A stretch of DNA of 64,000 nucleotides from Phlegmacium glaucopus (taxonomy: Eukaryota; Basidiomycota; Agaricomycetes; Agaricales; Cortinariaceae): assembly GCA_015039465.1 (NCBI GenBank), contig MU129987.1, positions 135,631-199,630 on the forward strand, given 5' to 3'. The first letter of the stretch is position 1. Each line of letters starts with the position of its first letter. This document shows positions 45,258 to 56,630 of this stretch, piece after piece. The notes under the pieces are model-generated. The model ran no database searches and had not been told where the DNA came from. It saw only the letters and a list, made by a program, of their open reading frames with translations. The position numbers and the translations under genes are program-made.

Positions 45258-47468
45258 CTAAGATGAGACAGCTGATCTCAGCAAAGCAGCCCGCTCCTTG
45301 TCCCGTGGAATGGTTTTGCATGTAAAGTCTTTGGGGTACATATAGGGTCCAGACTATGTCAGGGAAGGAGGTTCAAGATCGACCAAAGGCATAGAGAAGA
45401 AGAAAGAGACCACCCCTACCTGGTAGTTGTTGATATCCTCTGCTAAGCGGTTTCCATATTTGACACTGGAGTCTTTCTCAAACGAGAAAGCCCAAACGAG
45501 CTGCATCACGCTGATTTGCTGAAGATAATACTGTTAAGAAAGGCACCTTACTGTGTAAGCATTAGACTCACTACGAATCGTTGTCCAAGTTCATAGCCGG
45601 GGCACTTGCGCTGTTAAGTGAAAAGCCAAATTTTAACAACTGGGGGCTGAACGATGAACAAACATCGTACCCTTCCTGATCCAAAGATCCAGTCGCCTCT
45701 AAAGTCTGAGGTGTCTGCACCGGGACTGGTACCAAACTCGGATGCGAGGTATCTCTCAGGCTTGAACGTCTCTGCGTCATCATATAGTTCTGTTTTTGGT
45801 CGATCAGTTCCAACCAAACCTCGAGGTTCCAAAGACAGACAGACTCACCAGGATCACGATTGATCCCCCCTACATAAACGGTTGTGAGTGAGGTTAAATA
45901 GCAGTTTTTGAGTGACTTACATGTATTCGACAAAATAACATCACCCGGCTCAACGGAGTAATTCTCATACTAAGAAAGAGTGAGCAAATGATTGATCGAC
46001 ATCGCGTAAATGATAAAATCTTACCACGACAGTACCAGTTGCTTTATGGACCGCACCGTACGGGATCAGAGGGCGATAGCGATGGTGCTGAGAATAACAA
46101 CATATATAAACCTCCATTGGTAAAATCAAGCAATGCGACTTACTTCCTTGATCAGGGCATCGAGGTAGGGAAGATCTTTGAAGTCTTCAGCCACCGGAAG
46201 GCGATTGCTGCCCACTACCCGATCCATTTCCTCTTGAGCCCGTTTCTGGCAGGCCTGGAACGTTATGAGGGTATATATAAATGACCGCAAAAACATGGCC
46301 GAAGTTTCGTATCCCTCCATGAGAGACAAGGCTAGCCCTCTGTGCGGAGATCATGAGCACAATACTCCAAACAAAGTCCACTTCTACTTACGAGAGATCC
46401 TCTCTTGCCAGTCCAAATTTAACCTGGTTATCGAGTAAATACTCCATATAACATCCATTGCCCATTCCCGCTTTCTGCTTCTGCTCGCAGTCCTCGAGAA
46501 GGGGGTCGAAGAAGTCGTCGTAAGCCTTCCTCGTCCGTTTACAGAGGCTTCCCCAAGGTGCGATGGCCCATGGCAAGTTGTCCAGGATAAAGTCGGGCCA
46601 GCTAGAGTCGATGTTCATGATATTGGTCTGCATGGACGTGAACGCGTGGAATTCCTCAGCGAGACTGTTCTCATATGTAGCAATAGTCTTTCCGTATACA
46701 AGCGAAAGCGAAATAGAGGCAACTGCCTTCGTCAAGTGTTTGACGAGGTCCTATATATAAAAAATCAGCTTCATGAATGAATATCAATCGACAGGAGGGG
46801 TAGAACCTCTGGTTTATCTAAAAGGTCATAGCAGAATTTCGTGCACTCTGCTTGCTGCGCGGGTAAATGATTGGCAACAGCCTCTGCCGTGAAGAAGTAA
46901 TGAAGAGCTTTATTTCCACGCTTCCAATGGTCTGTCTCTATAAAATGAATTGAATACGTGTCTGCGCCCACATGTGAAGGATGACTTGCCTATGTCTAGA
47001 TGTGCGATGAGGACATCTCGAATGACCATGTTCTGTAGAATGACTTGGGGTCGGCCGCCGGTAAGGGCACCATGCTTGTCGAGAACCTCCTTGACGGCAC
47101 GCGCGCTTGTGAGAACGATGTTTGTATCTCCTAGTGCCTTGAACTGTCGAGAAAAACAGGGTTAAGTAAACATAGCAGTAGCAGTAGCGAGTGGCCCAAT
47201 TGGGAACTTGCGATGTAGATGTCGCCATACTTCCTGGCCCAGTCGGTAAACCTTTAGGACACGCGGTAAGGCTTACAACGGGTCCTAGATAGCAGACGAT
47301 TTGGGCTTACTGTAAATATGGGTATTCAAGGCTCCATATATTCTTAGCTTCCGACCAAGATAAGGGAGGTCCTGGAGGCAGACGCTGTCTAGGTTTACCC
47401 TGTGACAGTTTCCAGGCCAAGACAATAACAAGGAGTGCGGGGCCAGCAGCTTGGAGAGCCGAGACCAT
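45258..47468 (-). CDS. Cytochrome P450 (family A, copy 3)
   Basis: Microsomal P450 from the ATG at 47,468 (ALQAAGPALLVIVLAWKL anchor, RLPPGPPLSWSEAKNIW hinge). Blocks: GALTGGRPQVILQN; WKRGNKALHYFFTAEA; YGKTIATYENSLAEEFHAF; I-helix LMEGYETSAMFLRSF; QKRAQEEMDRVVGSNRLP; K-helix E-HHR followed by YRPLIPYGAVHKATG; FKPERYL; heme loop WIFGSGR / RKCPG across an intron; and C-terminus KTIPRDKERAALLRSA with TAG at 45,258-45,260. Frame is intact. It is most like P450 A1, sharing the WSES/WSEA hinge and the APW segment. Confidence 0.88.
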
Positions 47469-48399
47469 GATATAAAAGCTTCGTGAAAGGAAAGCTGACG
47501 ATACTGGTACTAGTCTGGTATGAATGCGTAGGAAACGTTTTTGGGTGTTATCTTATGGTAGTTTCAAGCGCTTGGGTAAGTCAGGTGGGAACTGATAGGA
47601 CGAGGCTTGAGTGGCCTTCGATAGACGATCACAAGGCCAGGCATGATATGATCTCTGACGATTCGGGGATGAAATAGATTGTAGATCATGCCCAGTAGTG
47701 AAAAACGGTGCGAAAGTGGCGGATCGATATCATAGAATCAAGCAAAGTGGATAATATTGGGATGATAGATGATGGTAGGAACATCATTACCAGTTAAATG
47801 TCTTCCGCTCCCACGGTAGGGCTTCTCGTCCTATAATTGATAATCAAAGATAAAGATCAGACCCTGTAAAGATAACAATATGACAAAAATCAAATACAGC
47901 ACTCTTGGCTATCAATTCAGTTCCCAGAGGTTTCTCAACTTGGGCAACCACTGAAAACGAGCCGAAACTAGGCAAATTGGGCACTCCGAAAATTATGTCC
48001 GTAGAATTAAAGTGATAAAAATGCGACTGATAGATGGACGCTGGCCGATTTGCATCACAGTATGGGGTGCTACCGCCAAAATTTACTTATGGCAATCATT
48101 TGTTCTCTATCTAATCTATTCTCCCCATGCCAGATGATTCTCTGTGGTAGCACCACCTCCTACACAAATTCTAGAACTGGGCTCAAAACAATTGATAATT
48201 TGGAAATTTCCACCGAAGGGAGTTGTACCAGCATCCTCACTACAAGTATGCACTGTTTTCAATTTCGCTCAACAAGTCAAATCACTGTCAAAATTTGGAA
48301 TTCTCAAAAATTTACGCTATGCATGTAATCCTAAAAACTTCCCTCCCGACGTGAAAAACAAAAGTGTGCATAACATGGAAGGACTCGTGGCAGGCCCGT
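47469..48399. other. Intergenic, no supported gene
   Basis: About 930 bp from P450 A3 to the thioredoxin-domain pair. Frames at 48,050-48,506 (plus) show no domain and partly run antisense to the next gene's 3' end. This gap may mark the right edge of the terpenoid region. Confidence 0.45.
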
Positions 48400-50064
48400 T
48401 CAAACCGACAGAATCAACTCACGAACAAACAATTCTTTTTCATTGCCAATCGTCAACACCGTCTTCTTCGATCCTTCCATTAACACTGCCTCGGCATAGA
48501 ACTTGATGGAGATTGCGTCTGCATGCTGGTGAGAGAAGTGCACGTGAAGCGGGTACTCGGGTTCGAGCCCCTCCTTGCCCGCCTGCCCGCGGTCTTCCTC
48601 GAATGTCCATGTCGCGGTGGGGGTCCGCAAGCCCTGTCCCCTCACACGAGAGCTGGTTTTCAGGGTGTACGACTTATTGTGTTGCCTGCTGAGGCCGCCC
48701 TGGAGCGTTGCACCCTGCGTACCAGCTTGGAAACCCGCGTTAACAACCTGCTCTGCGCCAACTACCACCTCTGTCCCCTCCCCTTTCTCATCTCGCGGCC
48801 ATAGGTCGTGAATATTCAGTGAAGTAAGTGTTGTTTGGTCCACATATCGCTGGAAGGTAACGCAAAATATAGCACTGGTGAACCGCGCCTTGACGTTGAC
48901 GTTCACGGAAAACCCCATACCGAACGTAACTTGCAGATCGCCCTTGTTGGGAGAGGGTGTGTGTGCAATGGTGATGGAGACACGTGACTTGTTGCTGATA
49001 GCGCACGCAACCTCAATGCCGTCGTCCCCTAGGATAGGGGCAAACATACAGTGGGCTTCCCCATCCTTCCAGTGTCTTGATCCTAGCAGATGGTCCCGCC
49101 AGCCAGGTTTCATTTTGAGCGCCTTACCGCCGGTGCAGGGAACGAGCACCTCGGCTCTGCAGTGGGAGGGATGGTTGGCCGGAGTAATTCAAATCGAGAC
49201 GAGGGATATTACTCACAGTGAGGACGCAACCGACATCTTCGACACCTGCATGAGCAACAATATATTTGAGTACAATAAATCACAAGAACATTTTATGCCA
49301 CGTACAACACTGTCTGTCGATTCTCCAGCCACATTCCGAGTAAGGGTCGAGGCCCCTATACTGCCTATTCGTCTATCAAGCATCAACCTCGAATGATCTT
49401 TCTCAGAGACGCCGGTTACTTACGAGCTGCTACGCAGATCATTGTACTGTGAATTGTTGGTTATGGTATCAGCAACCCTGGTGGATCATTAGTAGAATAT
49501 GGTTGTTTGAAGGGCGCACACCGACCGGCATCCTCGTATAAAAGAATCGATCCACATCTGCAAACTCGAATGAGATATATCATTCTTCATCAGTGCTAAC
49601 GGTATACCTTCAGAGGTTCGTAAGCAGGTTCACGCTCATAGGAACTAAACGCCTTTCCTGCTCGATACGCAATTGTTGTGGGAAACTAAGGAAAACAATA
49701 TTCATGTCCATCTACTTCTACAAAGAGGATCGGCTTACACCTATAACGTCTTCTGGTACCTGAAAGCAAGCTAAGATGGATAGCAGGCAGACATCAATGT
49801 ACGCACCACTTGCCAAAGCTTGTCCGAGTCGCAGTCCACCTTGTATATCGGAAGGTCCGCGTACTCCTCTGCATCTGCTGCAGTCTGGATAGAGAATTTG
49901 AGTCGTCGACAACCGGAACACCATGTCGTATAGTAATAAATGATGAAGGGCTTGGGAGAAGAAAACTATTCGGCATGAAGCTAAGTCAAGGTTCTCGGAT
50001 GTGGCAACAATTTGCGCACCGCTTTGTGAAATTCTTCTGGGTCATTGATCTCGATGGGTGCCAT
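48400..50064 (-). CDS. Thioredoxin-fold protein with uncharacterised C-terminal domain (A)
   Basis: Read from the ATG at 50,064: MAPIEINDPEEFHKAF across an intron to PFIIYYYTTWCSGC (CxxC at about residues 31-34), LPIYKVDCDSDKLWQ, then FPTTIAYRAGK with the cis-Pro expected in thioredoxins. Later exons lead, through a linker whose splicing is not fully resolved (49,250-49,530), to a 270-residue region beginning SVASSLAEVLVPCTGG and ending LFVRELILSV with TGA at 48,400-48,402. The C-terminal region matches the partner gene (AxFxxAIFxVxF; A-x-WTF; KFYAEAVL near KFWAEAVL). It could alternatively be two genes. Thioredoxin folds catalyse thiol-disulfide exchange; the second domain is not recognised. 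Confidence 0.68.
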
Positions 50065-50505
50065 GATCAAAGGGACAGAACCTAGGATGTCTGTCTGACG
50101 GTGGGTATTAAAGGCTGAGAATATTATATTCACGAGGCCATGCACATGGGAGTCACACCCATCCCGATATCATCTTGTGATCGATAACTAGAAACATGAG
50201 GAATTGCAGGAAGCGCCTGTGCGTTTAACGGTGGGGATTTTGAGTTGTGGAGGGTCGGGAACGTTGTATACGTGAGGCCATCCAAGTCACGGCCATCCCG
50301 ATATCATCCTGAAATCGATAACCAGAAGAAGCACCTCTGCGTGGGGAAAGCCCATCGATAAGCGCATGCAGGAAAACATGAGGTGGCTGTGTGCGGACCC
50401 AGGTTTTCACAGTCACCTCGTGTTTTCCTTCATTTGCAATTGCTGGTATATCAAGGTTATCTCAACCTCGAATCCCATGTTCTCAAGCCGCAGTGTTGGA
50501 AGAAT
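50065..50505. promoter_or_regulatory. Bidirectional promoter with an internal direct repeat
   Basis: 440 bp between two divergent paralogues. It holds two diverged direct copies of about 55 bp at roughly 50130-50190 and 50266-50327, each with 'cccgatatcatc(t/c)tg' and 'atcgataac(t/c)aga'. A shared regulator site or a duplicated core is possible. Confidence 0.5.
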
Positions 50506-51868
50506 ATGAGGCTCAAAGAGATCACCAACTTTCAACAATTTCGTGAGGTCAGTTCGATGTCGCACTCTTGAGACATTAACGAACATCATCCGTACCCAGG
50601 TGTCCGACCATGAAAAAGCTATTGTCTACTGTTATCTTGAGTCATGTCCGCAATGCAGGGAGATGTCCCCCATCTTCCAACACACCGCGAATTTGGAAAT
50701 CTTCGAGAAGATTGCGTTTTTCATGGTCAATGGTGCCAAAGTCGATGTGCGTTTGTCCAGGCTTCTATTGCTACAGAAACATGATTGGGCTTTTGCAATA
50801 CTAGGGAGCAAAGAATAGAATGGGAGCAAACTCGGTGAGTCCATTTGGTATCGCTGCCACCGAGCTCCTGACGGTCCTTTAGTATCCACATATCAGCGTC
50901 TTCCAGAACGGAAAGCCAATTCATGAAATACGAGGAGTGACTTTCGAATTGGAGGCAAGCCAAATATGTCATGCTTTTTGGTCTCGGTTGACCCCGTTCG
51001 ACAGAGTGAAGTCCAGCAGGCCTTTGACCGGTGCGTGGAGTGACTGGATTGAAACCTGTCGTCTTACCTAGGATGTTGCAGCATCGCCCGATTCAATGAA
51101 ACGCCACCCCTTCCTGCCGAAACCCCCTTGAGTCAAACTACCGGTCTTTTTTGCAACGGACAACCCACAGAACGCACCAACATCTTATTCGACTTCATGT
51201 TTCGCCGCCGAAATAAACTCGTTCGAGATTGGGAGCCTGGCTGCACTTTTAAACCTGACTCAAAGGACAACGGTCTTATTATCGGCGACGCGAAAGAAGG
51301 TCGTTCCTATTTCCGCATCACTATGTGGACTGCGTTTCCCGACGAGTCGGAAAAGATTTTCTTTTCGGTGGATTTCATGCCTATTGATCATTCTCGCTTC
51401 GAGACTGCGATTTTCTCTGTATCCTTTGAAGAGATCGAGATCCGCGATGGATCCGTGAACTTGAAGGATGAGCCAATCAGGATACGGGATGTCTTTCCGG
51501 CCTCTAAGGATGGGATGTCGGAGAAGGCGCTCTTGGAGGAAGGCATGCTGATTCACGCTAAAGCAGAAGATGATGCGTCCCTGTCCACCACGGCCTATTC
51601 TACAACCCAGAACGTCTCTACCACGGATATTCACGGAATCGGTATTTACAGCTCCACTGCAAGGTGGACATTCAGCCAAGACGTGACTCTGGAACCCAAG
51701 CGTGGACTTGATGCGTCAAACACGGTCTTCCTAGTCCTCCCACGGAAGACGGAGATGGTTTTGATGAAGTTTTGGGCCGAGGCTGTATTGTTACGAAAGG
51801 GGGGAAGTCGAGTGCATCTGAAAATTGGCTCTGAGCATGATTGTTACGAGAGGATTCTAGATATCTGA
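50506..51868 (+). CDS. Thioredoxin-fold protein fused to uncharacterised domain (B)
   Basis: Start ATG at 50,506 (MRLKEITNFQQFRE). A 54-bp intron joins to VSDHEKAIVYCYLESCPQC, a thioredoxin strand-turn with CPQC at about residues 30-33. A second intron joins KVD to GAKNRMGANS, a third to YPHISVFQNGKPIHEIRG (cis-Pro strand). A 40-bp intron then carries the same frame into ARFNETPPLPAE and the 246-residue tail (LFDFMFRRRNKLVRDWEPG ... SRFETAIFSVSFEE ... TARWTFSQDV ... LMKFWAEAVLLRKGG), ending at TGA 51,866-51,868. So thioredoxin and tail form one open gene. It is head-to-head with gene A, its paralogue. The tail looks beta-rich; no known domain was recognised. Confidence 0.75.
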
Positions 51869-52161
51869 CCAGTCTGTTAATAGTTGCTCGATTCTGAATG
51901 TTATGGCCTGTAGCGAAATTGTAAACAGTTTAAGATCCTAGCAAAATGATATGTGTCTCTTCCCGGAAGCCTGCAAATCGCCATCCTTCAGTCGCGTTGT
52001 GAACATGGGAGCGGGATTACAAATGGATGGCGACGATTACTTACATTCATTAACGAGGCCCTTTTCTGCTTCCGAGACACCATCCATATCGTCATCTACC
52101 CTTTCGAACCCATAGTCAGTCGTAAATTTCAGTCCAAAGGCGTGAATCACCCATTACATTC

Positions 52162-52941
52162 CTAATAGTTTACAAACATCTTGAATGCTTCGTAGGAAGC
52201 GAGAATAGTTGCCCTATTGTCTAGTGGTTTCATGCCCTCACTCAAACGACGATCAGGGCGAGCAATTTCAGGGAGATACGCATGCACGACAGTGGGTGTA
52301 GTAGGATAGAGGCCGAGTGCAACACTTTGAGCGAGTTGGGTAGTGACAGGGACCTTGTAGAACATGGGAGATGTGCCTGTCAAGGTAATTCCTGGAATCA
52401 CCTTGTGAAGGATGGATTCCTGGCCAAGGACACGCGTTCGCCGGTAGTTGTTTGTCTGAAATGCAGCAATCGCATTGGCAATCAACTGCGGCTCCGGATC
52501 CTTCGGCTCTTTGTGTCGTTTGTCCTCCTGAACGAGGAGCAGAATATTATCCGAATCCACGATACAAACATCGGTTTTTGCATGGCATTCCTGTCCACAA
52601 ATGACAAGCCGAATATCTGCGCGCGTGCGTGTCATCCTGGTTCGCGGCACATAGTCTAATAACGTCAGCAAATGGACGGCGAAATCGTCCACTGCGGACT
52701 CCTCTGCAGGGACAGGATTCGTTGCCAAATCCATGTAGCGCAAGAGTTTATAATTCGCATCGTTCACCATATCTTCAGCAGCAACATTGTTCATGAGTTC
52801 ACTAGCGACAGCTGGTTGTGGTAGAGGGTTGACACCAAAGAAGGTGGCCGCGTCCTGCAATTCGACGACTATGTTATACGCATAGAGTTCGATTTGACTC
52901 CAGTCACTTCCTGATTTCGCTGTACGCAAGAGATTGGCCAT
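52162..52941 (-). CDS. PD-(D/E)XK-nuclease-like hypothetical protein
   Basis: Single-exon frame of 259 residues. N-terminal half is helical with ELYAYNIVVELQDAATFF. The centre reads RLVICGQECHAKTDVCIVD then NILLLVQEDKRH. An acidic residue on one strand (T-D-V-C) followed by hydrophobic strand and E-x-K (QEDK) resembles the PD-(D/E)XK restriction-endonuclease-like core. The C-terminal part (LTGTSPMFYKVPVT) is beta-like. Similar single-domain proteins are common and often multi-copy in mushroom genomes, without known function. The catalytic reading is inference from motif spacing only. Confidence 0.6.
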   Translation of the reverse strand: MANLLRTAKSGSDWSQIELYAYNIVVELQDAATFFGVNPLPQPAVASELMNNVAAEDMVNDANYKLLRYMDLATNPVPAEESAVDDFAVHLLTLLDYVPRTRMTRTRADIRLVICGQECHAKTDVCIVDSDNILLLVQEDKRHKEPKDPEPQLIANAIAAFQTNNYRRTRVLGQESILHKVIPGITLTGTSPMFYKVPVTTQLAQSVALGLYPTTPTVVHAYLPEIARPDRRLSEGMKPLDNRATILASYEAFKMFVNY

Positions 52942-54478
52942 CCTAAAGTGAGATGGTTCAAAAAGGGGGGCTGGCGAAACAGATAGAGAACTGTCAGTTC
53001 AGCTGTGCAAAACGCGTGACGTCACAGACCTGGTCACCTTTGCTTCAAGCGCACCTGCATTTTCTCGTCTCGCTCTCGCGTGCAAACACAAAAGTGTAGT
53101 TCTTTCCATTACTCACAATATGTTTTTTATTCACCTAGTCATCTTACCCTTCGTATAGGCGAGTACACCGTCGTTTTGGCTCACATTTTCGCATACAAAC
53201 GCTGTAACCCTTTGTGTAGAGACACAAGGGGTTGAGGCGTCGACGAGACAAATGTTCAACGTTCAAGCCCAATGCAGCTGGGAACTATCTAAACACCCTC
53301 CACTCATCCTCCCACCAGTGAAGATGGAGGAGGCTTCTTCCACGAAACGGCAAAATAACGGCTGCCGATAACATAGTTCAAAACCCAGGACTCTCACCTT
53401 TTCCTCCCTCATACCTTCTCCTTACAACAAACAGCTAGTACCAGACGACGCCCAGCCCACAACAGGTCGTTTCTTCGACGCTTCGGCATGATCGACACCA
53501 CAGCCGATGATGACAAGCGTTAACGCGTTAACGTTCAACGTTCAGGCCTCACACCTCAGGACTTCTCGTAGTCCAGATTCCTACGAGAACCACTTAGTGT
53601 CCGCCAATCGTCACCTTCACTCACACCATCCCATCTCAGACCCACAATGTTCACCCCTCTTCCCCAACCTAAACACTAGATGTCGTTTCTTCTGACTATT
53701 CGTCGCTTTTCCCCTCCTCTTCCCGCCACTCTAGCCATTGGTCTGGGCAGGCAAACATCTACAAACTCTTACCGCCTCGCTGGCGATGACGATAAACGGA
53801 AAGGCCTCAAGTTCGGCACCCACGATAGTGACCCCTCATTCAGCTCATTCTCAATGTCCTTTAATGTTGAATCCAACTATGGCTTATCCCACCGTAACTC
53901 TGCTTTTCCAACCGTTCCCGTGGGCTTGTGGCGTATACCTACGATCCTGTGCTGGTGAGCTGGAGCTCAAAGATCCTCTCAGTGACCGTTTTGCAAATCA
54001 AGGAAACTCAGCATTATGGGGCGTTCAACGTGACAATCCGCATTGCGCTGGCCCCGGGTCTACTCTGCTCCTTCGTCTTGCACATTCCACTGGAATTAGG
54101 CCGGAGAAGCTGCGGGTTTTGATGCTGGTTGTATGCTGGGCCTGGAAAATTTGGATTTGTTGAGCTTGAGAAGGAGTTTAGAGGGCTTGACAGACAACAG
54201 AGGTTTTGGTGAACGGAAGAGGAGAGGTGGTGAAAGGAAGGAAAAATACGGAATTCCATGGCTCGTACGTACCGGACAGGAGAACGCGGACCCAGAGGAG
54301 CAATGAAGCCAGTGCAAGTCTTTACCTCGTCTGTTCAATGTTTGAGGCAACCAGGAGAGGGATAAAGAGAAAGACCGTGCCCATCCTACGCCACTGTACC
54401 GCCCGCGTCATTCGAGTGACGTGGGGGTCAAATGGCGCGTTCCTGTGTCAAATCCCAAGCTGGTGGTGGCAACAATGA
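52942..54478. other. Intergenic or unresolved region
   Basis: Overlapping frames on both strands (53507-54163 plus, 54014-54350 minus) were examined. None gave a domain or a consistent chain of splice sites. The sequence is GC-richer and rich in 'cgttaacg' type palindromes near 53,517-53,535. No gene can be supported. Confidence 0.4.
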
Positions 54479-54859
54479 TGGGAGAAATGGCAGCGCACCA
54501 ACCGATTCTATGAATTTCCCAACGTCAATGCTCCTGATAACACCTTATTTCCTAAAGTCTCTATCGGCTGCCGAAATGGGCCTCCTGAAGGCGACAATGT
54601 GGAGAAGAATGCTGGGGTGGACGTGAGTGATAGCGATTCAGATTTCTCTTGGGTGGAGGTGATTCACAGTTGGATAACGGAGGTACAGAGTGAGGCGGAA
54701 GATACTGGGGGTGAAATAAGTCTCCACATCGGGAAGCTCGTTCTGGTTTATGACGAATCATTGCAATCCCTGGATACCAATAATTTCTTGGATCTTTTTT
54801 TGTCTGGGTTGGAAAAAAAGAGTGCACATATTGTCGTAGACTGTCCACCTCCTTGCTAG
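54479..54859 (+). CDS. Possible exon of an unrecognised protein
   Basis: Open frame entered after a TGA at 54,476 with no clear ATG (ends TAG at 54,857-54,859). It encodes FYEFPNVNAPDNTLFPKVS, IGCRNGPPEGDNVEKN, an acidic VDVSDSDSDFSWVEV stretch and a short Leu-rich tail. It reads like coding sequence, but upstream exons were not identified and no family is recognised. It may be the 3' part of a gene or a fragment. Confidence 0.3.
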   Translation, partial: WEKWQRTNRFYEFPNVNAPDNTLFPKVSIGCRNGPPEGDNVEKNAGVDVSDSDSDFSWVEVIHSWITEVQSEAEDTGGEISLHIGKLVLVYDESLQSLDTNNFLDLFLSGLEKKSAHIVVDCPPPC

Positions 54860-55223
54860 TATTCATAAACTACCCAAAAAGAAACCTACTCTTCACCACA
54901 CTGAACTTGAACCACAACTATTGCTTGGTCTATGTATGGCAATGGCGACGATCACATCTCTCTTGTCAATCACTCAAGTAATCCATAGAGTACAACAACA
55001 AGATCACATTCCTACCCACACCCTCGTTCTCTGGAGGATCTCTATTAGTCGACAGGAAGCTCTCAAGAAACACGAGTTCATTGATGAATTATCGTTCTCA
55101 GTGGTGGCAGTATTTTCTGATATCCCAGATCGAATGAATCTAGATTTATATAAACTACACAAATCATCTCGACATGGACAAAGTAATTCAGGATCACAAG
55201 TAGATACAAATAGTCGTCTTATG
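54860..55223. other. Intergenic, no supported gene
   Basis: Short frames at 54921-55250 on the plus strand show no domain. 3' flank of the GDSL esterase. Confidence 0.45.
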
Positions 55224-56363
55224 CTACCTACCATCGAATACTTTCAATAACCGATCCGCAAAGACTTGATGAGCAGCGCCTGAAAGATGAATGTAATCTT
55301 CCCAAATGTCTTGACCTTCATCGTTGTCATCGTCGAGGTTGTTGCCGCTTCCAGAGGAATTCGACAATCCGAATGCTTCTGGATGGTCAAGGATATCTGA
55401 GATAATGCGGTGCGCGGACACTACAAACACTGAAGCCATTGATGCTGAGTTTGCAAATGACGTAGCTTGCTCGAGGAGCTGCATATTCCAGGTATCGTAT
55501 CGTTCTGCATCTATGTTCATAAGGATACCTGCATTCCAGTTATGAGTAGGAGAATCATGGAAATACATGTAATCGTACCTCCAGGAGCCCGCTGCATAGG
55601 CGGTATATCAATTAACAGAAATGATCTGGCCTTCCATTTGATGTAAAGATCATGCATAGCATCGAAAATTTGTTCAACAATGGGTTCTAATTCATCAGCG
55701 TCTGTGTGACTGAGTGGAGTCGAATACAACTAGTGAGCCGTTGTCGAGAGGAGACAGGCTTGAGCCTCGCGTACCCACAGTCATTGATACCCATCCAGAA
55801 AACTAGAAGTCATCACATCATTTGAGTTCATAAATGCGCCAGAGACGGATACAATAGCTCACTAAATAGGGCTTTATCGCTATTTTCGAGGGATTTGGCA
55901 GTAGGAAACTTGCTAAATAAGTGTCCCATTTGGGAGCTGAGGTCGTTCTCGACAGTATCGCCTGCTTTTGCAAAATTATGGACGCACGGTGGCCCTTCTG
56001 TGGAGGGAATGCGTTTTTGAAGACGACCTATCTATACGAGACGTCAGGGTAGAGTCAAGGAATGAAAGATGGAGCAGACCCAGGTGGTCTCTGTCTCTGA
56101 GGAGTATGAATCACCGCTGAAAAAAAGTTCTCATTATTTACAGGAGGTTTAGGAGTAACATTATTTAATAGGAACGAGACGCACAATACAAGAATATGTC
56201 GAAAATTATCCCATTTTGGAGGTTGAGCGTCTGTACGATCAGGGAGCAAAAGTAAGGCAGGATCAATTGCGCTGGAAGATGAGGATGGGAGTGTTGTAGT
56301 ACGCTTCGCTACACGCACGTCCTTTTCTGGAGAACGGCTGGCTTTTCTTTTGCCAGTGCACAT
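55224..56363 (-). CDS. SGNH/GDSL-type esterase
   Basis: Six or so exons. The ATG at 56,363 begins a basic, Ser-rich N-terminus (TGKRKASRSPEKDVRVAKRT), then KWDNFRHILVF joined over a 65-bp intron to GDSYS, the block I GDS nucleophile. A further 49-bp intron leads to the HNFAKAGDTVENDL region (block II). VFWMGINDCG supplies the block III GxND. The last exon holds DIWEDYIHLSGAAHQVFADR, the block V D-x-x-H dyad. All four SGNH landmarks are present, so the enzyme should be active on an ester, perhaps acetyl groups on carbohydrates as in CE16-like proteins. No signal peptide is visible. The basic N-terminus looks more like a nuclear or cytosolic address, unusual for this group. Confidence 0.78.
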
Positions 56364-56630
56364 TGTGCTGTCACTAAGTAAGTGATGCGCACAGATATAT
56401 ATATATTTATGTAATTTGAATTTATCTACAATTATCAACATATTTTTATAACGATTAACCTGCATGTCAAGTTGGCGAATTTCGAGGGAGCCTCTGTCCT
56501 TCCTCCCCTTCATTTCTTCAAAACCTTTGCTGTCACGTATCACCTCGGAAGCTCACAAAGGGCGCGCGACATTGCCGTGCTGTGGTGAGACCTAAAATCG
56601 GAGTTAGAGAATTGCAGAACAGTCGGATCC

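Noticed and set aside
48540..48575. tRNA-like 'ggttcgagccc' box
   Set aside because: It lies antisense within the thioredoxin-fusion gene A coding exon and no cloverleaf can be drawn around it. No convincing tRNA or rRNA was seen anywhere in the window.
53680..54350. Overlapping frames on both strands suggesting a gene
   Set aside because: No frame shows a family signature and no consistent intron chain could be built.
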